Below are positions 59,483-64,000 of a stretch of 64,000 bases of DNA, one piece after another (the first letter of the stretch is position 1; the number at the start of each line of letters is the position of its first letter). Where the stretch lies: the NCBI RefSeq assembly GCF_017676385.1, contig NZ_JAFFZN010000033.1, positions 1-64,000 of the forward strand, in the 5' to 3' direction. The translations under genes and the position numbers were made by a program. Source of the DNA: Streptomyces spirodelae. Lineage in GTDB: Bacteria > Actinomycetota > Actinomycetes > Streptomycetales > Streptomycetaceae. Below the pieces are notes generated by a model. The model saw only the letters and a program-made list of their open reading frames with translations, made no database searches and was not told the DNA's origin.

Positions 59483-61093
59483 ATGGCGGCCACTGGATCA
59501 GAGCAGACGGGACCTGGGACGTACTACGTCTCGACCCCCATTTACTACGTGAACGACGCTCCCCACCTGGGCCACGCCTATACGACCGTCGCAGGCGACG
59601 TGCTCACCCGCTGGCACCGCCAGCGCGGCGAGAAGGTGTGGTACCTCACCGGCACGGACGAGCACGGTCAGAAGATCATGCGCACCGCGGAGGCCAACGG
59701 GGTCAGCCCGGGTGAGTGGTGCGACAAGCTTGTCGAGGAGTCGTGGAAGCCCCTCTGGAAGCACCTGCGGATCGCGAACGACGACTTCATCCGCACCACC
59801 GAGAAGCGGCACACCGACCGCGTCCAGGAGTTCGTCCAGGACCTGTACGACCGCGGTGAGATCTACCAGGGCGGCTACGAGGGTCCGTACTGCGTGCCCT
59901 GCGAGGAGTACAAAACGTACGGCGAACTCCTCGACGGAGAGGGAGAGTACGCGGGCCAGAAGCTCTGCCCGATCCACAAGAAGCCGGTGGAGATGCTCCA
60001 GGAGGAGAACTACTTCTTCAAGCTCTCCGCCTACGGCGAGAAGCTGCTCGCGCACTACGAGGCGAACCCGGAGTTCATCCAGCCCGAGTCGGCGCGCAAC
60101 GAGGTCATGCAGTTCGTCCGGCAGGGCCTGGAGGACCTGTCGATCTCCCGCTCCACCTTCGACTGGGGCATCAAGATCCCGTGGGACGACAAGCACGTCA
60201 TCTACGTATGGGTCGACGCGCTGCTCAACTACGCCACCGCCGTCGGCTACGGCTCCGACCCGGAGAAGTTCCAGGAGACCTTCCCCGCCGATGTGCACCT
60301 GGTGGGCAAGGACATCCTCCGCTTCCACGCGGTGATCTGGCCCGCGATGCTGATGGCCAACGGGCTGCCGCTGCCCAAGCGGGTGGTCGCCAACGGCTGG
60401 CTGATGGTCGGCGGCGAGAAGATGTCCAAGTCCAACCTGACGGGCATCTCGCCGCACGAGCTCACCGACCACTTCGGCGTGGACGCCTACCGCTGGTACT
60501 TCCTGCGCGCCATCGCCTTCGGCCAGGACGGCTCCTTCTCCTGGGAGGACTTCTCGGCCCGCTACACCAGTGAGCTCGCCAACGACTACGGCAACCTGGC
60601 CTCCCGGGTGGCGGCCATGGTCGGCAAGTACTTCGAGGGCGCACTGCCCGAGGCCCTGGCACCCGGCGAGGCCGAGCAGGCCATCGCGGACGGACTGGCC
60701 AAGGCGGCGCGCGAGGCGGACGAGCGGATCGGCGAACAGCTCGACTTCGCGGGCGGTATCGCCGCGATCTTCGACTTCATCAAGCAGGTCAACGGCTACC
60801 TCACCGAGCAGGCGCCGTGGAAGGCCGCCAAGGACGAGTCGGCCGAGGCGCAGGCCCGCCTCGCCACCATCCTCTACACCGCCGCCGAGGCCCTCCGCGC
60901 CTGCGCCGTGCTCCTCAACCCGGTGATGCCCGACTCCAGCGCCAAGCTGTGGGAGTCCCTCGGCGCCGAGCCGGCCCTCGGCCCGCTGTCCGAGCAGCGC
61001 GTCGCCGACGCCGCCGAGTGGGGCCGCCTCCCGGCGGGCACCACCGTCACCAAGGGCGCGGCGCTCTTCCCGCGGCTGGAGGAGACGAAGTAG
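59483..61093 (+). CDS. metG: Methionyl-tRNA synthetase
   Basis: This 536-residue class I synthetase charges tRNA-Met. It has the HIGH-type motif APHLGHAYTTVAGDVLTRWH, LTGTDEHGQKIMRTAEANGV and GEKMSKSNLTG for KMSKS. The zinc-finger region is short (CVPCEEYKTYGELLD, then KLCPIHKKP). It ends with an anticodon-binding helical domain and lacks a C-terminal tRNA-binding appendix. The start ATG 59483 gives MAATGSEQTGPGTYYVSTPI, as in relatives, and it probably lacks a leader. Confidence 0.98.
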   Translation: MAATGSEQTGPGTYYVSTPIYYVNDAPHLGHAYTTVAGDVLTRWHRQRGEKVWYLTGTDEHGQKIMRTAEANGVSPGEWCDKLVEESWKPLWKHLRIANDDFIRTTEKRHTDRVQEFVQDLYDRGEIYQGGYEGPYCVPCEEYKTYGELLDGEGEYAGQKLCPIHKKPVEMLQEENYFFKLSAYGEKLLAHYEANPEFIQPESARNEVMQFVRQGLEDLSISRSTFDWGIKIPWDDKHVIYVWVDALLNYATAVGYGSDPEKFQETFPADVHLVGKDILRFHAVIWPAMLMANGLPLPKRVVANGWLMVGGEKMSKSNLTGISPHELTDHFGVDAYRWYFLRAIAFGQDGSFSWEDFSARYTSELANDYGNLASRVAAMVGKYFEGALPEALAPGEAEQAIADGLAKAAREADERIGEQLDFAGGIAAIFDFIKQVNGYLTEQAPWKAAKDESAEAQARLATILYTAAEALRACAVLLNPVMPDSSAKLWESLGAEPALGPLSEQRVADAAEWGRLPAGTTVTKGAALFPRLEETK

Positions 61094-61116
61094 CAGCGCC
61101 CGCCCGGTCGTGCTCC

Positions 61117-61142
61117 GAGCCCCGCCCCCGAGGGCGGGGCTC
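61117..61142. terminator. Bidirectional terminator
   Basis: GAGCCCCGCCC (61117-61127) and GGGCGGGGCTC (61132-61142) form a perfect 11-bp stem between the convergent metG and Uma2 genes. Confidence 0.85.
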
Positions 61143-61150
61143 ACGCGTTG

Positions 61151-61738
61151 TCAGGCGGGCCGGGCGCCGTCCCCGTACAACGGGAGGCACGAGGTGTCCA
61201 CGGGTCGGGTGAACGGCGCCGGGAGCGGCAGCTCCTCCCCGTACTTGCCGTGCAGAACGCCTTGGTAGACGCCGTCGCGTGGATGCGTGTACAGCGCCCA
61301 GTCACCACCCCGCGGATCAACGACCAGCAGCGTGCGCACGCCCGCCGTCGCGTACCAGCCGTTCTTGGCGGTGACGTCCTTCGCCTTCTCCGACTTGGAG
61401 ATCACCTCGACGGCCAGCTCGACATCGCCCGGGTCGACAAGCCATTCGTCGTCCTCCTCCCACTCAGTGGGCAGGACGACGAGATCCGGGGTGCAGTAGT
61501 CGTCCGGGTCGTCGGGGAGGGCGATGGAGGACATCTCGTACGCGTCGAGCCCATCCGGGAGCTGTGGCGAGAGCTGCCTGGACAGTCTCTTGATCGTTCC
61601 CGCGTGCTTGCCACGCGGGGTCGGGGACATCACGAGCTTCCCTCCCAGGATCTCCACTCGCAGTCCGGTCGCCCTCTCGATCTCCTCCGCGACCTCGCGC
61701 AGGTTGCCGGGACGGGGGCTCAGTGCGGGCACCGTCAT
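61151..61738 (-). CDS. Uma2-family restriction endonuclease-fold protein
   Basis: This 195-residue protein has the Uma2/DUF820 pattern: GLRVEILGGKLVMSPTPRGK, DYCTPDLVVLPTEWEEDDEW, VELAVEVISKSEKAKDVTAK and WYATAGVRTLLVVDPRGGDW. The PD-(D/E)XK-like core (PDLVV, then EVISKS) is visible. Actinobacteria contain many such genes of unknown role, and nuclease activity is predicted only. ATG 61738 is used. Confidence 0.9.
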   Translation of the reverse strand: MTVPALSPRPGNLREVAEEIERATGLRVEILGGKLVMSPTPRGKHAGTIKRLSRQLSPQLPDGLDAYEMSSIALPDDPDDYCTPDLVVLPTEWEEDDEWLVDPGDVELAVEVISKSEKAKDVTAKNGWYATAGVRTLLVVDPRGGDWALYTHPRDGVYQGVLHGKYGEELPLPAPFTRPVDTSCLPLYGDGARPA

Positions 61739-61864
61739 GATCGTTCGCCTCCACTCGGCGGCCGGGCAGGCTGCGTATGCCTTCACAGTATCGGGCATGC
61801 CACAGGCCCGGGTCCTGCTCAAGAACCCGGGCCCATGGCGTTGCCGAAAAGCGTGCGCCGCGCG

Positions 61865-63646
61865 CTACTGCGCCGGCTTCACCTGCGGAGGCTTCCGCAC
61901 CGAGAGGTGGAGCTCCCGCAGCCGCGCGTCGTCGACCTCGCTGGGGGCGCCCATCATCAGGTCGAGGGCGTTGTTGTTGAGGGGGAAGGCGATGGTCTCG
62001 CGGATGTTGGGCTCGTCAGCCAGCAGCATCACGATGCGGTCGATGCCGGGCGCGATGCCGCCGTGCGGCGGGGCGCCGAAGCGGAAGGCGCGCAGCATGC
62101 CGCCGAACTCGCGCTCGACGTCGTCCTTGGAGTAGCCCGCGATGCCGAACGCCTCGAACATGATCTCCGGTTCGTGGTTCCGGATCGCGCCGGAGGACAG
62201 CTCGACGCCGTTGCAGACGATGTCGTACTGCCAGGCCAGCACGTCCAGCGGGTCCTTGGTGCGCAGCGCCTCCAGGCCGCCCTGGGGCATCGAGAAGGGG
62301 TTGTGGGAGAACTCGATCTTGCCGGTCTCCTCGTCCTTCTCGAACATCGGGAAGTCCACGATCCAGCAGAACCGGAAGACGTTCTCCTCGAAGTGCCCGG
62401 CGCGCTTGGCGGCCTCGACCCGGACCGCGCCCATGATCTTGGAGACCTCGTCGAACTCTCCCGCGCCGAAGAAGACCGCGTGGCCGGGGACCAGGCCGAG
62501 GGCCTCGGTCAGCGCCTTGACGTTGTCGTCCGTGAGGAACTTGGCGATGGGTCCGGAGAGCGAACCGTCCTCGGCGACCCGCACCCAGGCCAGGCCCTTG
62601 GCGCCCTGCTCGACGGCGAAGTCGCCCAGCGAGTCGAAGAACTTGCGCGGCTGCGAGGCGGTGTCCGGCACCGCGAGGGCGCGCACGTGCTTGTCCGCGA
62701 ACGCCTTGAAGCCCGAGCCGGCGAAGATGTCGGAGACGTCCCTCAGCTCCAGCCGCGCCCGCAGGTCCGGCTTGTCCGAGCCGTACTTGACCATCGCCTC
62801 GCGGAAGGGGATGCGCGGGAACGGCGAGGTGACCTCGCGGCCCTCGCCCAGCTCCTGGAACAGCTCGGTCATCACCTTCTCGATGACGCCGAAGACGTCC
62901 TCCTGCTCGACGAAGCTCATCTCCATGTCGAGCTGGTAGAACTCGCCCGGCGAGCGGTCGGCGCGGGCGTCCTCGTCGCGGAAGCAGGGCGCGATCTGGA
63001 AGTACCGGTCGAAACCGGCGATCATCAGCAGCTGCTTGAACTGCTGCGGCGCCTGCGGCAGCGCGTAGAACCTCCCCGGGTGCAGCCGGGAGGGCACCAG
63101 GAAGTCGCGGGCGCCCTCGGGCGAGGTGGCCGACAGGATCGGGGTCGCCAGCTCGTTGAAGCCCTGGGCCACCATCTTCTCGCGGATGGCGGCGATGACC
63201 TTGCTGCGCAGCATCACGTTACGGTGCATGCGCTCGCGGCGCAGGTCGAGGAAGCGGTACTCCAGGCGCCGCTCCTCGTTGACGCCGTCCTCGGCGTTGA
63301 TGGTGAAGGGGATCTGCTCTGCGCCGCCCAGCACCTCCACCTGGGCGACCTCGACCTCGATCTCACCGGTGGGCAGCTCGGGGTTGATGTTCTCCTCGCC
63401 ACGCGCGGTGACCTTGCCGTCGATACGGAGGACGCTCTCCTTGGCCAGCGAGCTGAGCCGGTGGTTGATCTCGCTCGCCTCGTCGCGGACCACGAGCTGG
63501 ACGATGCCGTAGTGGTCGCGAAGATCGATGAAGAGGATGCCGCCCAGGTTCCGGCGATTGTGCAGCCAGCCGCTCAGCCGGACGTCAGTGCCGACGTCCG
63601 TGGCGCGAAGCTCGCCGCAGGTGTGGGACCGGTACCGATGCATCAT
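61865..63646 (-). CDS. aspS: Aspartyl-tRNA synthetase
   Basis: This 593-residue class IIb synthetase has an N-terminal OB anticodon domain (GWLHNRRNLGGILFIDLRDH), motif 2 (FYALPQAPQQFKQLLMIAGF with FRDEDARADRSPGEFYQLDM) and motif 3 (GGIAPGIDRIVMLLADEPNI). The bacterial-type GAD insertion is present. Length fits the bacterial type. Two tandem ATGs (63646, 63643) may both start. The Asp-only versus Asp/Asn nature cannot be decided here. Confidence 0.97.
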   Translation of the reverse strand: MMHRYRSHTCGELRATDVGTDVRLSGWLHNRRNLGGILFIDLRDHYGIVQLVVRDEASEINHRLSSLAKESVLRIDGKVTARGEENINPELPTGEIEVEVAQVEVLGGAEQIPFTINAEDGVNEERRLEYRFLDLRRERMHRNVMLRSKVIAAIREKMVAQGFNELATPILSATSPEGARDFLVPSRLHPGRFYALPQAPQQFKQLLMIAGFDRYFQIAPCFRDEDARADRSPGEFYQLDMEMSFVEQEDVFGVIEKVMTELFQELGEGREVTSPFPRIPFREAMVKYGSDKPDLRARLELRDVSDIFAGSGFKAFADKHVRALAVPDTASQPRKFFDSLGDFAVEQGAKGLAWVRVAEDGSLSGPIAKFLTDDNVKALTEALGLVPGHAVFFGAGEFDEVSKIMGAVRVEAAKRAGHFEENVFRFCWIVDFPMFEKDEETGKIEFSHNPFSMPQGGLEALRTKDPLDVLAWQYDIVCNGVELSSGAIRNHEPEIMFEAFGIAGYSKDDVEREFGGMLRAFRFGAPPHGGIAPGIDRIVMLLADEPNIRETIAFPLNNNALDLMMGAPSEVDDARLRELHLSVRKPPQVKPAQ

Positions 63647-63761
63647 TCATCCAAGTCGTTCGGCTCAAGGGTCACAGTGGAATACCCCTCAGACTACCGC
63701 CCTGGGCTACCCTGCTTCGCCCCCGTTTCCGCAACCCATCAACTCTGCATAAAGTGGTGCA

Positions 63762-64000
63762 ATGCGCACCGTTGACGCCTTGGCGGCCCTCGGCGCCGGG
63801 CTCTGGGCCTGGGACAACGCCACAGGTCTGGTGACGCTCGACTCCCGCGCCGCCCGCCTGCTCGGCGTCGCTGACGAGGCCGCTCAGGCCCGTGCATACG
63901 CCGACACCCCCCGCACGGACACCCACCTCACGCTCTCCGGCAGCGCGGTCCGCTCCCACCTGCACGCCGTGGACTACATCGGCTTCCAGAACATCGTCAC
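63762..64000 (+). CDS. Probable PAS-type signalling protein, partial
   Basis: Only the first 79 codons are in the window. The product begins MRTVDALAALGAGLWAWDNA then TGLVTLDSRAARLLGVADEA. This is a PAS-like start (W, then a short strand, then RxxxLLG), as in streptomycete PAS-SpoIIE phosphatase proteins. The 3' part lies outside, so the output domain is unknown. TAAAGT seven bases before the ATG suggests a leaderless start like that of metG. The gene is divergent from aspS. Confidence 0.65.
   Translation, partial: MRTVDALAALGAGLWAWDNATGLVTLDSRAARLLGVADEAAQARAYADTPRTDTHLTLSGSAVRSHLHAVDYIGFQNIV

Overview
The window is chromosomal DNA of a high-GC actinomycete, almost certainly a Streptomyces. 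Codon positions are strongly GC-biased, GTG starts are frequent, and many families present are typical of that genus (Spd/Tra conjugation proteins, DUF2637, XRE regulators with small partner genes, small zinc-ribbon proteins). Nothing here names the species.

Region 1 (1-2.7 kb) holds a gene-free stretch with a 14-bp inverted repeat, then dcd with a phosphoribosyltransferase gene, a 55-residue zinc-ribbon gene and tRNA-Gly(CCC). Region 2 (2.66-14.63 kb) is a complete pSAM2-like actinomycete integrative and conjugative element (AICE) inserted in that tRNA. It carries int, xis, a RepSA-type HUH initiator that appears to start at AUC, spd genes, an FtsK-like tra, a KorSA-like GntR repressor and a Pif-like Nudix protein. 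Three 12-bp operator candidates lie around the repressor. Cargo follows: an ATPase gene pair and four orphan genes. Two of the orphans encode similar helical domains with different N-termini, one a membrane anchor and one a possible RHIM-like motif. The 42-bp tRNA end occurs three times (2656, 14590, 15767). The second and third copies bracket a remnant with an antitoxin gene and a frameshifted toxin gene. Paired CGTGCC arm sites 11 bp apart accompany each copy, so several related elements have accumulated here.

Region 3 (16-32 kb) has a divergent NmrA/AraC pair, a patch of gene relics, and a purine catabolism cluster (xdhA-xdhB-xdhC-guanine deaminase) whose XdhA carries two low-complexity expansions. 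It continues with a DUF2231 membrane protein, a Phd-like/DUF6461-like fusion, an FG-GAP secreted protein, a four-helix membrane protein, an Fpg/Nei glycosylase and an FAD amine oxidase-like enzyme. Region 4 (32.2-38.4 kb) is a tandem duplication of a two-gene cassette. Each cassette encodes a ~204-residue helical protein and a ~780-residue WXG-like protein behind the same leader. The large proteins are nearly identical at the C-terminus and diverged at the N-terminus. I regard this and the AICE cargo as the best candidates for undescribed biology.

Region 5 (38.4-64 kb) is mostly conventional: a PaoABC-type molybdenum aldehyde oxidoreductase, DinB-like and SLOG-like proteins, an XRE regulator with two small genes (one frameshifted at a G8 run), a K+ channel-like protein, and the gluconate module gntR/gntK/gntP. 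It then has an ABC transporter with a two-component system, CorA, NDH-2, PhoX with a recognisable PHO box, metG (probably leaderless), a Uma2 protein, aspS and the start of a probable PAS signalling protein. All functional statements come from reading motifs; no database search was run.
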